Source: Golubevia sp. BC0850 (Eukaryota > Basidiomycota > Exobasidiomycetes > Golubeviales > Golubeviaceae). From it: 64,000 bases of DNA. Each line of letters opens with the position of its first letter. Position 1 is the first letter of the stretch. A model generated the notes under the pieces. It ran no database searches. It had not been told where the DNA came from and worked only from the letters and a program-made list of their open reading frames with translations. Shown here piece by piece: positions 1 through 11,400 of the stretch. The position numbers and the translations under genes are program-made. The stretch spans positions 1-64,000 of the forward strand of contig JAAVVG010000011.1 in assembly GCA_012976225.1 (NCBI GenBank), written 5' to 3'.

Positions 1-113
<113 letters not shown>

Positions 114-189
114 GGACCTCTTTCAATCCCCTCTCTTTCAATCCCTCTCTGGTCATCCGATGTTCTGAATTTCGTTTCACTCAATTTAG

Positions 190-1939
190 GCTGTACCTCT
201 AACGTGTTCAGGTCATACTAGGCCTGTGGTTCATCTCGAATTCTCAGATTTACAAGAAGATGGAACTTACACCTTGTTGAGTAGTTGTAAAGACGGAAAC
301 CCTATGTGAGTGATGATTCTCAGTGTTTGAAATTAATTGAGGTTCCTGGGATGTTGTAGAAGAAAGCTTAGGAATGAGGGAAGAGGAAATGGAAGCTACA
401 AGTCGAAGGAAGGCAGAGCTCTTTTCTTCATCTGAACTTCCAATCATCGAAACAATAATGCCAGAAAACTCTAGAAGATTTAATAATGAAGAGACTTCAG
501 CTCGAGAATAATGACGAGAGACTTTGGGTGCACGAAGAATCGCAGCTTCTCTCGAGCATGGCATAGATTCTGACTTTAGTCCTCTTCTACCTCCCTTATG
601 CCTTTCTCCTTAGGCTACGTGACTGGCTAGGAGATTGGGTTGGAACCTTTCTAGGTGAGTGAAGAGTGTGCAGGTGACGAGGTTTCCTTCCTTTCTCCGT
701 GACGAACTGACGCTATCCCATACTCTCACACCAATCGAATTCGTTACTTGCTTCGATCAGGTCACAAAGGAGCTGTTTGGGGTGCAAGACTTTCAGGAGG
801 AGATGCCGCCAAAGCAGTGACAGGAAGTGCTGATTTCTCTGCGTGAGTGAAAGAAGAATGGAAGCTGCTTAGCTTTAGAGTCCAACGTGTTGACTCCCCT
901 CTCTTTCTTTTGACTTCTCCTCGATGCTTTCGTGAAACCTCAAACACCACAGGAAAGTATGGGATACGTACTCAGGAACTTGTCTCAACACATTCTCTCA
1001 CAATCACATCGTTCGAGCTGTAGCTATCAACTCAAACGGTTCCAAGATCATCACGGGAGGTCACGAGAAGAAGTTGAGATTGTTTGATCTCTCTCGTGAA
1101 GGAGAATCGAATAGTAATGGTGGAAGTGGGAATCCAGATTTCTTTTTGCGAGATGGAGAGAACGCTCATGATGGAAATATCAAGAGTGTAATTTGGAAAA
1201 AGGGAGGTGCGGAGGAGAATCATGTGGTCAGTGCGGGAGAAGATAAGGTGGTTAGGTGAGTTCTCTTTCTTCGGCTGCCTTTGAGAGGCCGATTTCTTGG
1301 CTGATCTTGGGTCACCTTGTCTCCATCTTCAGGTGGTGGGACACTCGTACTCTTTCGAAGACTGCTGAGATGACTTTCGCAGATCCAATCACATCAATGG
1401 AGAGAGCTAATAGCTCTTTGGGTGAAATTCTCACTGTCACAGCTGGGAAAGATGTTTACTTCATCGACGCAGAGAGGTGAGTTCTAGACTTGAGAGAATG
1501 TTGAAGAGGGAACTCCTCACTCACCCCCAGGCAACTACCTTTTTTTTGTCCATCACCTTTCCCAATTTCCTCAGTCGTGAGATCCGAAAGCGACACACTT
1601 TGACCCTGCCGCCTTCTTCAGTGTCACTCCATCCTCGTTTGGCGGATCGTTTCATAGCTGGAAGCGTGGGCGATGGTTGGCTTAGAATTCACGATTTCGA
1701 AACTGGTGATGAGAAGGAAACTCTTAAGGGACATCATGGACCAGCTCACGCTGTTAGCTATAGTCCTGATGGTGAATTGGCGGCTAGTGGAAGTGAAGAT
1801 GGTGAGTTCGACGAGCTGAGGATGACGACGACGAAAGGTCTCTCGAACTGATGAGACATCCCCTCTTCGCTCTCTTTTCAAAGGTACTATTCGTCTATGG
1901 CAGACATTCCCTGGTAACAAGTACGGTCTATGGGCTTAA
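190..1939 (+). CDS. STRAP-like WD40-repeat protein (5' exon missing, left of window)
   Basis: WD40 beta-propeller protein close to serine/threonine kinase receptor-associated protein (STRAP/unrip). In animals STRAP is a scaffold for the SMN complex and TGF-beta signalling; in fungi an RNA or scaffold role is likely but not shown. Exons: 190-305, 614-654, 761-842, 953-1255, 1333-1476, 1575-1801, 1884-1939, all bounded by GTGAGT-type donors and AG acceptors, giving 323 visible codons. The first exon reads PLTCSGHTRPVVHLEFS, which matches the STRAP N-terminus almost word for word; only a few residues plus the start Met should be missing. Later WD units include GHKGAVWGA, SGSEDG and TIRLWQTFPGNKYGLW. 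The protein ends just after YGLW, without the acidic tail of animal STRAP. The identification is firm; the start is outside the window. Confidence 0.9.
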
Positions 1940-3263
1940 TCTACTTTCATCGAAATAACGCTGGCGTCAAATCTTTCTTCTGCTCAATTCAGAATTGCCA
2001 TCTCTCAGCTCTCTCCACCCAGCTCCCTGACTCTAGAACGAGCGTTCAAAGCTACTTCAAATCATCAAATGCAAACAAAGAAAGGCAATGCTGTACTCCT
2101 GAAATCCATGTATCTTTCTTTCCCACGCCGCACAACTTCCCTTCTTTTGAATCGTAATCAATTTCCCATGTCACCTCCACCTTCCAAAGAGAGGTTCGAA
2201 CACAATGAGAAAGAAAGAATCCCGATATCGAGTTCGAGTTCGAGTTCGGTGGAGAGGATTCCGTGGGGAGAACGCTTTCAAGGGTTGGGAAGGCTCGAAC
2301 TGGGCAGTCTGAGGCTTGAATGAGCCTCGAGTTTTGCGTTCTATCAACGCTTAAATGCTGAAGCGGAGACTTTTTTGCAGATCAAAGCTTTAGCTTGCTG
2401 ACAATTTCCGTCGAAACGGAATAGAGCAACTCCTCGCCATATATTAGTTTCCACTATTCGTCGAGAGCTAAACTGTCACCATGACAACAGATTAGTGGCA
2501 AAATCCCGCACGACCGAGATTAGCCAAAAACCTGTTGCTGCAGTAAAGAATCGGAGGAATGAAAGGGTGGGCTGAATTTGGCCGTTCGATGAGCAGTTGA
2601 CGAGAGTGATTCTGTGCCATGCTCCACTGATAGAGGGTGCCATGAATTGTCAAGCTTAATAGATCTTTCTCTGAGGTCAGAGAGAAGGATAAGAGGAGAG
2701 CGAAGATTGGTGGCAAAATTGGTGGGTGGCAAATGGAATTTTCGTCGTCCATCTCCTTGCTTTTTGATCTCTTTGCTTCACTCAGAGTAGTATTTCTGGC
2801 TCCTCGATCGAATGTGTTGAGAGTTGTCATGGTGATAAATTTGAAAGTTACGAGCCAGATGGGAATGGAAGAAGAGATGATGAAGGGAAGATTGGATAGT
2901 GATGTGAGTGAACAAAGGAGGGCCGACCTCTAAATGAAGCGTCAGAGATAGTCAAATTCTCATTTCAAAGTCTTATCGTCTTTGCCTTATTTCATTTAGC
3001 ATTTACACTAAAAACGCCAAAAGGTGCACAACACAAGTTTCTCGATCGAATTTTAGGAGATTGAAAATAGAAGGAGAGGTTCGACACCAGATTCAATATT
3101 ATTGAGGCAACTTCACACCTACCTCGAAACCTTTAAAGAGCAAAGACTTGAGGAATTCTCTTCCGACTTCCCCTCACAATTCCCTTCCTTTCCTTTCCAC
3201 CACATCCTCTCCTTTACTCTTCTCTCCGTCTCCAAACTTTTCACTTCCAACCTCAAACAAAGA
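1940..3263. other. Intergenic region, no supported gene
   Basis: Holds the 3' flank of the STRAP-like gene and the 5' flank of the zinc-finger gene. A short GAGTTC repeat occurs near 2230-2250. Open frames here have no family resemblance and no consistent splice structure. The last 200 bases are pyrimidine-rich, typical of a fungal promoter or 5' UTR. Confidence 0.6.
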
Positions 3264-5485
3264 ATGGATATTCTGGGTGAGTGCATACTGGTAGCCAACG
3301 TCTGTTCGCTCAAAGCACCTTCCTTCCACCACCCCATCTCAAACCGCCTTCTAATCAAACCAACCATGCTTTCACCAAAAACATCAATCTCTCCGACAGA
3401 GCTAGTGCACGACGACAAAAGTGAGGCTCGACCAAACGTCTGCAGCACCGAAGGTTGTTCCAAAGCCTTCAGTCGGTGAGTAATGGCTGGCTGCTTCACG
3501 CATAGCCCACCCACTCATTCCAATTCTAACCTTTTCCTTTCCCTTTCTTTCTTCTCTTTCATCATAGCCGTTCCGATCTAGCTCGGTGAGGAACAAAGCA
3601 GAGAGTGGAGGCACAGGGAGTGATTGGGTGTTGATGGGAAGAAAGGGAAGTTGGAAAGGTTGGACGCTCTGTCTGTGCGCTCTTATCGGAACAGGGTGGG
3701 GTCTTTGTTACCTTTCAGAAGAGAACATCTACTACTTGGAACAGGAACCATGACATTGTCTGGGTTTTGAGTTGGGCGTCTTGAATCAGGGACAGCAGCG
3801 ACCTGCATCTTCTTTGTTCTCTGCCGTTCCACCGACGCCCATCTGAGATGGTGGTTCTCCTCTCTCTCCATTGCTTACTAATCTTCTCCCTCTACCATTA
3901 CACATATCTTCCACAGTCATGAGCGTATTCATACCAATGAACGTCCTTTGTGAGTGTCGAATTGGGCTTCTGTCTCTCCGTCGGAGATAACGCCCAGCCT
4001 CTTCTCCTTCGCTGCTTTCCCCTAATCTCAACTTTCATCATCACTAATGCTCGGAAACTCTCTTCTAACCTCTCCCCTTTCTATCAGCAAATGTCCTTAC
4101 AAGACATGTCGTAAAGGTTTCATTCAACGTTCAGCTTTGAAAGTTCACATCAGAACGCACACTGGAGAGAAGCCTCACGTCTGCGAGACTTGTGAGAGAG
4201 CTTTGTGAGTAAGCTGCTTCTGAGTATTGACTATTACAGTATTACAGTAGACTTCTAGCTCACCTTTGGGATCTTCCCATCCTCCTCTTATCCTTGCTCG
4301 CGATCTCCACAGTGCCGACTCAAGTTCCTTAGCTCGCCACCGTAGAGTCCACACTGGACGTAGACCTTACAAATGTCTAGTCGAGGTGAGTTCGACCCTT
4401 CCGAGGTACGGTCTCGACTTTTCAGCCGAAGACTTACCTCTCTCCTTCTTCCCTCTCGTCAACTCTTCTTTCCTCGTCGACAGGGTTGTGGCAAGACTTT
4501 CTGCAGAAAGACTACTCTCACCAAGCACACTCACAGACAACATCCAAGCGCCGCTGATGAAACTCCCTCCAATGCTATCGTCATCCCAAACAACGGAGCT
4601 GGAAGTGGCCACCCTATCATCTCGTCGTCTCAACGTGCCAGTGGATCTCGTACCACTCTCGACGATCTCGAGGACACGAAGCCCTTTCAAGGGAGCTCGT
4701 CCTTTTCCCGTGCCTGGAACCACGGAAAAGGGAGTGCGACGAGCAGTGCCTACCTTTCTACCGATGATTCAAGATCGTACCTTGAGCCGGAATCAAGGAG
4801 AAGCTCAACGCTCAGCAGCCACTTCGACAGCGAGCCAGCAAGCCCAGAGCTCAAGAGCCACTCCGTCTTCTACCCTCCAGTATTCGAGTCCCAGTCCAGG
4901 ACCGTCGAACTCCACGGTCAATCTAGATTCGGAGGAGGAGGAGGAGGTGAGACCGACTACTTCCAAAAAGTCAAAGCCGAACCAACCTCTCCAGCCAACT
5001 ACTCCAGCTCCATCAAATCGTCGTTCAACGCGCCATTTGAAGTAGAGGGCTCCTCTCCAGCAGGCTATGGGTATCAAATGCCCTTCGGGATGGGATTCGG
5101 GGGTGCTTCAACTCATTCAAATCAATGGTCTAATAATTACGGTTCTTCTCACGGTCACGGTCAACATTCTCAACTTCAATCCCACTTTTCGCATCCTCAA
5201 CCTCAACCTCAACTTCAGTCTGCTCGCAACTTTCAAAAACAGCATCCACATTATCACTCGATTCCTCATTCAACCCCCTTCGAAGCAGGAGTGAAGGGCG
5301 CTCACTTCTACGGAGAAGTCCCTGGTCAACAGGGGTTCCCGTCTCCAAGTAGCTCTCAAAACAGTGCAAGTTTCTCAACTGGCCCACCAGTCACTCCAGA
5401 TTCTACCACTCCTCAACCAGTTCATGTTCGTCCATTCTCCGCTTATGGAGTTGGAGAAGCCACTCGCTCGCCCTACATAATCTGA
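3264..5485 (+). CDS. Four-finger C2H2 zinc-finger transcription factor
   Basis: Probable nuclear DNA-binding regulator. Exons: 3264-3475, 3568-3585 (18 nt), 3917-3949, 4088-4204, 4313-4385, 4484-5485; the spliced length of 1455 nt gives 484 residues with all phases closing. Four tandem C2H2 fingers span roughly residues 60-180: [10 protein letters not shown]...[14 protein letters not shown]...H..RTH, CETCERAF...H..RVH and CLVEGCGKTF...H..RQH, joined by TGEKP-type linkers (HTNERPF, HTGEKPH, HTGRRPY). Three of the fingers are cut by introns. The remaining ~300 residues are low-complexity, rich in Ser, Gln and His, with a poly-Gly run and no catalytic domain. ATG 3264 is the first in-frame ATG of the open frame; ATG 3366 is a possible alternative start, and an optional intron (donor 3277) would also keep frame. 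The target genes and exact orthology are unknown. Confidence 0.85.
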
Positions 5486-6451
5486 TTAAAGTTTTACGTC
5501 TTCTTTCCGAAAAGCAATCCCCTTCAAGCTCAATCTCTAAAAAGTTCCTCTCAAAGTCTCGGTCCTTCTCCAGGTTCCTCTAATTTACAAGTGACTCTTT
5601 GCTTTATTTCTCGGTCTCAACCTCAAGATTTCAAAAAGAGAAGAATGGTAGTTGGAAGCAATAGGTTAATCAGAAGAAGTTATTTTACAGTCTCGTCATC
5701 TTTTCGCTTTCCCTATCCGACTGCTCTTTCACTCTTCGTCAATTTTCAAATTTCGCCAAAGGCTCGATGTCTCGTTCCCATTTGCCTAAATGTAATTTGC
5801 TCTCTCTTTCACACACGCACACACACTTCGCTCTACAAATCCTGTCTTTCTCGCCTCAAACTAAAGTAGAACCGTTAATTAGGCACTCTTCCTACATCCC
5901 ATGGTCTCAAAACATTGTTCACAATTTGTTTCTCTATTTTGACATTTCTCGTTGCTCTTTTCCTTTCTCGTTCCACACGCCACAAAAAAAGTAAATCCCG
6001 AAACACGAACCCATAATAAATAAAGCCAATGCAATTGAATGATTTGATGAAGGTTCTTTGAGATGAACTGCAAAGCGAAGCTAAAAGTTCTCGGGGGAAG
6101 GAGCGAGTAGAAGGTGCGACACTCATGAGTTGGTAGAGGCTCGAGGCTCGATCCCGAGTGAACTAAAGACTCAAAGTGTTTGTATCGCGCAGATCGGGAA
6201 GGTAGTGATTCAAAGAATTCACAAGGGGTACGAATCTTCTGCGGGAAACTTTTAAAGAACAGATCTCGGATCTCGACGACGGTAGTTTTACTCTTTCCAT
6301 TCCCTGCCCTCGGAAATTGCCCGAGTAGGGTTCTGTCCCACCAATCCGATCAAATAAACTATCTAAACAGGATCAAGACTCTAATTCAAGTAAGATAAGC
6401 TGCGCTACGAGGAGGATCGAGCTTCAGGACAATTGAAAATTCAGGGATTGG

Positions 6452-6463
6452 CCGAGAAAGGGG
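6452..6463 (+). promoter_or_regulatory. Shared upstream element CCGAGAAAGGGG
   Basis: Exact 12-mer also found upstream of the paralogous gene at 41725-41736. It ends in AGGGG, the core of the fungal stress response element. It lies 70 bp upstream of the TATA box. Function is inferred only. Confidence 0.45.
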
Positions 6464-6533
6464 TGGAGATCATTAGGCCCCCCATTCCCCCTTCTTCTCG
6501 GTCCACAATGAGTCCCACTCAATGACGAAAAGG

Positions 6534-6540
6534 TATAAAA
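6534..6540 (+). promoter_or_regulatory. TATA box (TATAAAA)
   Basis: AGGTATAAAAG context, 160 bp upstream of the ATG at 6700, followed by a CT-rich leader. The identical AGGTATAAAAG occurs at the paralogue (41841-41851). Confidence 0.75.
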
Positions 6541-6699
6541 GAGAGATTGTTTGAAGTCCCCTTCATTTCCCCTCATCTTCTCTCTCCCCTCTTTCCTCAC
6601 TCTCAATCTCAAACTTCCATTTCCCCTCTCCTCCTCTCGGAACACACTCTTTGACAAGACACTCAATCACACTCAATCACGCTCTTTAAACGCATAGCC

Positions 6700-7588
6700 A
6701 TGAAGTTCCTCGCTCTATCTTTCTTCGCCCTCTCAATCTTCGGTGCTACTAAAGCTACCCATTGCATTCCCAAGTCAGGAACCAAGCATGAGATCTGTCA
6801 AGCCCTCTCTGACGGGTAAGTGCAGACTTAAGCTATCATCGACTCTCACGCCTTTTGCTGACCTTCCATCTGGACTCCCTTCCATACTTCACCCCTCTGC
6901 TTCTTTTGACTTATCTAGAGGAGTCATCAACGTCTCAGCGTTGAATTGCCCAAAGGTCAAGATCGCCCCTGTCATCGACATTCTTCGTAAACGTACCTTG
7001 AAAGGTCTCCCCTTCTGCATCCCCGGAGAAGAAGAACCACCTTCACACGGAGGCGGTGGAGGTAATGGAGGCAATGGTGGAAATAATGGAGGGAACGGTG
7101 GAGGAGGATCTTCTGGCTCTCCTCCAGAAGATGGGGACGAGGATTGCCCACCGGAAGAAGGTTCAACTCCAGGTTCTCCAGGTTCTCCAGGCTCTCCAGG
7201 AGGAGGAGATGACGACGGTGACTGCTGTAAAAGTCAAGAAGACAGTACGTATCCTACGATTCTAGTCCCCACACTTGACTTTCTCCAACTTTCTAAATTT
7301 TTTCTCATTTCTCCCTCCTATCATCAGTCTGCTCTACCGCATCGAAGGCCGGATTGTTGAACCTCGACATCTTGTGAGTTGACGCGAATGCGTTCGGCTT
7401 TTCTCTTCCCTACCTCTTCTACCGGGGAGAGAGGAACTTCTCCTCATAAAGAAAGAGCGCCTGCTGAATTTGATTGATTCTCATCTTCCAATCTCAGAGG
7501 ATGCGTCGACTTCGACTTCAGTCCTACTCTTAATATCGGCAAGCGCCACAGACAACACAGATTGGAATACATCCGCTCACAAGTCTAG
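6700..7588 (+). CDS. Secreted Cys-repeat protein with Kex2-type sites, paralogue 1 (Gly/Ser-Pro insert)
   Basis: Family not recognised. Exons 6700-6815, 6919-7244, 7328-7373, 7498-7588 encode 192 residues. A hydrophobic signal peptide (about residues 1-19) is followed by two copies of a unit with two cysteines separated by exactly 15 residues: C33-x15-C49-x12 then R62-K63-R64, and C149-x15-C165-x12 then K178-R179. Within each, C-x5-[AG]-G-[VL]-[IL]-N-[VL]-x2-L-x-C is conserved. Between the units lies a ~75-residue Gly/Asn-rich, Ser-Pro-Gly and acidic linker. The dibasic sites suggest Kex2 processing in the Golgi. The protein is clearly paralogous to the gene at 41976: both first exons are exactly 116 nt, both share CIPKSGTK at the mature N-terminus and CC-x6-C before the second unit. 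Extracellular peptide, repellent-like or effector roles are possible; none is shown. Confidence 0.85.
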
Positions 7589-8419
7589 ATAAATCTGCCT
7601 CGGATTCATCTCTTAGATCACAAGGACCTTCTGGTTTCATGGTCTCTCTTTCCACTGGCTTTCTTACAGATGGAGTTCCCGCTTCCAAGATTCTCTCCTC
7701 TTTGTTCCCTCTAATTTTGTCATGGGCCTTTCTATTCTCCTAAGTCTTCGGTTTCCTGTTTTTTGCTCTTTACTACTCAATCCTCTTGATTTTCACTTTT
7801 CGTTGTTTGCTTTCGTTGCGTGTCACGCATTCGCACTTCCAAACAGATTCCTCGTGACTCTGCATGACCTCTCTCTCACACGAGTACTCGACAATGTTCC
7901 AGAAGCTGTGTATCGCATTGGTAGAGAATAGTAATCGAAACATAGAACAAATCTAAAAATTGAGGATTGCAGAGAAACCGGGGAAAGAACCGGAGTCAGA
8001 GAGAAAGGGGAGAGGGGAGAGGGATGGAAGAGCACAGGAGAGAAAGCAAAATAAAAGTTACAGGATATTCCAGGAAGAAACGGTAGGCACAGTGAATTAG
8101 ATTTGCAGAGATTTCATCGCATTCGAGAGGAGAGAGAAGAGTGGACCGAAGCAAAACCACTTTGGTGGTGCTATTTACAGTTTGGAGATGGAGTTCTTGG
8201 ACCGACTCATTCAGGGATGATTGATAAATTGAGAACCGCTTGTTTTGAGAAAGGTGACGTCCGTTTGATCGAGAAATGGAGAAGAGACTGACTTTCCAGT
8301 ACTTGGGTGAGGAGAAGGCTTTTGATTCGGAGTGGGGGTCTTCTTCGATGTTGAAGTGGTAAACAATGAGTTGAGGGTGGGAGAAAAGGAAAGGTTAGGA
8401 AAAGGTCTAAGACCCCATT
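7589..8419. other. Intergenic between convergent genes, no supported gene
   Basis: 3' flanks of the secreted repeat gene and of the histidine kinase. No homology-like coding signal or RNA gene was seen on either strand. Confidence 0.6.
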
Positions 8420-11400
8420 CTAATTTTCATTTTGTTCTTCGATCTGGATGTCTTCATTAGTCATGTTTCCTTCCTCGAAGCTTGATAGATTAACACCTGT
8501 TGTCGCTCTTACGATGTCGCCCTGAAGAGAAAGAATGAGAAAGAAGAAACAGGGTCAGCTCTGCACTCTTCAACATGACTGCCGGTTTATCGAAAGGCTT
8601 TGGTGCTCACTTCGAAATCATGACCTAGACCGCCTTGCTCTCGACTAGACCTCCTAATCATCCCACCTGGAGGAGCCAAATTCTGACCTTGACTGCTAGC
8701 AGGAGATGAGGATCCGGAGGGGTCGTGCTCGGCGGTCGAAGTCAAAGATTTGCTTCGAGCGTTGAGAGACGGTCTTATCACAGGAGACCTCTCATCTGAA
8801 GCTCTTCTCCAAGCACTTGAACTTGCGGAGGGAGAAGTTGGATCGGTGGAGGAAGTCGGAGATTTCATTGAGACATCGTCAGAAACTTCGAAGTTCAAGG
8901 AGCTGTTTTGTTGTTGCAGTGAAGAAGAATTCAGATTGGTTTGCGAGTTCTTGTTAAGGTAATTCTGGATGTTGTTGTTAGTGGCGGAAGAGTTAAAATT
9001 GCTGGTGCTTTGAGATGACCCTGTTGGTGTGATCTGATCGGAAGCTGGACTTTTGCTGGAAGAGTTTGAGACCGAAACTAGATCCATTTCCATCGCCTTG
9101 ACGCTTCTGATAGTCTCTGTTGAATCCCCGGAAACTAGAGGGGGTGCTACTGACGTGTTCTGGTCGGTGTTGGATTTGGAAGTCGACGAGGGTCCTTTAC
9201 CTTCGACGGCTTGATTCGACTTGGTGGCAGTCGAACCAGAGTCGTTTCTTGACATTGGAGCCGAGTCAGGGAAAGGGAACCCATTACCTTCTCTGTTGCC
9301 ATTTGAATGGGAACTTCCAATCTTCTGGTTCTCGAGCGACGCAGCCGGAGATTTGGCACTCCCACTTGCTTTTGATGACTTCGAGCTCGCCTCTCCTGGA
9401 TTAGCAATCGCTTTCGACTTGACGAATTCGGCATCATCAAAGGCAACTGGATGAATCGAATTGATCGCCCTTAAGAGCGCCTCCGGATCCTTCGGCGGAT
9501 TCAGGTATTGAGAAAGACTCTGTCTGGTTTCCGAATCGAACAACCACTTGACCAACATCTTTTCCAGAATTGGGGATTTGACTGGTTTAGAAAGATAGTC
9601 GGACATTCCAGCTTCCAGACTGGGAGAGAAAATGCGGGGCGAGGGTGGAAAGCGTCAGTTGTTGGGTTCGAAGCGACGAAGCACCTTTTCCTTTCACTCT
9701 CAAATCGACTCACCATTTCTCGCGATCTCCACGAACAGCACTTGCAGTCATAGCACAAATCGGAATCGAGCGAATCTCTATCGAATCGGACTGTCGCAGT
9801 CGGACTGTGGCTTCGTATCCGTCTGGAGAAAGGAGAAGGAGATAGAAGTCAGGAACTTCTTCCCTCAAAAACAAAGTTTCTAAGGAAGCAAACACTTACC
9901 CATCTCAGGCATTTGACAGTCCATCAAGACTAGGTCATAGGCTCGTTTGACTACCTCGGTTAGCACCTAATGGCGAGAAAAGAGACGGAGAGGTCAGTCC
10001 TCCGCTGCTATGACCATCGGTCTCCTTCTTGCACTTCCAGGTTACAAGTGCCACTTACCTCAGCTCCATTGTTCGCGGTCCCGACTGAGAAGCCCATTTT
10101 CTTCAGAGTCTTGACGGCGATCAGCTGATTGACCTTGTTGTCCTCCGCGACAAGGATCCAAATATCCTTTCGAGGCCTCTGAAGAGTACTTCCCAGACTC
10201 GAGGTGGCGGGCATTCCACCGGCCTCTGGAGTCGGAGCGACGGAAGGAGAGCTGATCGAACCTGGAGGCGAGGGCGGTTGAATCGGTTCCTTCATGAAGG
10301 GAATCGTAAACCAAGCCTTCGAACCTTTTCCTTCTTCGGATTCTAATCCTATCGTTCCTTGCATGAGATCTACTAAATTCTTACAGATCGTAAGACCTAA
10401 GGGAGGAAAAAACCAGAAAGAGAAAACCAAGGAGAAAGGTCAGAGAGTCGAAATTTGATATCGGGCTTGGTCGAAGAGACTCACCTAAACCAGTTCCACC
10501 AAATCTCCTAGCAGTTGAAGGATCCTGAGAAATCAAAGGCATAGAAGGAGTCAGTCAAAGTCAAAGGAGGTAGGGGAGCATCTCCATCGCTTCATCGAGT
10601 CTTCCCATCCCCTTCCTATGTTACCCACAGCTTGAGTGAAAGGCTGAAATAGCCTGGCCAAGGCAGTCTTGCTGATCCCACAACCTGTATCCTCGCCTGA
10701 TAGAGAGAAATGGAGGAAAAAGAAGTTGGTCAGTAAAGAGCGAAGGTATTCGTCAAGTCACTTGTTAAGCTCACATATGAACCTCATTACGACCCTTTCT
10801 TCATCTTCGAAAGTTTCTTCACAGGTTAACGTGATGCTTCCGGTACTCGTAAATTTAATGGCATTCGTCAACACGTTGGTAAGAACTTGCCTCAATCTTC
10901 CAGCATCACCGATTAATCGACCATTGAAGCTCAAGTGAGACTTTTCGATGAACTCTAAACCTTTCTTCTGAGTTGCGAATGATAGCATTTTTCTAGTGTC
11001 CATAATTACGATGGGCAGAGAGAATGGAGATCTATCAATGTCCAGCTTTCCGATTTCAACCTTGGAAAAGTCCAAGACTAGTAAGAAACAAAAGGAAAAG
11101 GACGAGGAGGAGAGGTCAGTAGCTGAGAAACTGCCCCACCAGCTACAATGAGGTCTACCCTCTGGACACAAATCTGAACGCAACTCACTGTCATTAATCA
11201 CTGTCAAGAGTGCATCGGCCGATCGCTGAATCGCATCGGCGTAGTCCCTCTGTTCTCGAGTTAGAGAAGTGTCGAGAATCAACTCGCTCAGACCGATGAC
11301 ACCTGCTATCGGAGTTCTGATTTCGTGAGACATGTTGGCCAAGCTGGAGAAAGAAACCGAAAGAGAGAAGGAAGTGTAAGAACGGAGGGATGATGAGCGC

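Larger units (their letters stand above)
5486..6699. other. Intergenic: zinc-finger 3' flank and promoter of the secreted repeat protein gene
   Basis: No supported gene. Contains a short (CA)n stretch near 5812-5824 and, at the right end, a TATA box and a pyrimidine-rich leader belonging to the next gene. Confidence 0.6.

Noticed and set aside
2492-2830. Minus-strand open frame of about 110 codons
   Set aside because: No domain, no splice structure and no composition typical of the neighbouring genes.
6140-6170. GGCTCGATCCCGAG resembling a tRNA T-arm
   Set aside because: It is a simple local inverted repeat; no matching D-arm or acceptor stem around it.
7165-7200. Collagen-like Gly-Ser-Pro triplets in the secreted repeat protein
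   Set aside because: Only about three triplets within a low-complexity linker; no collagen domain length.
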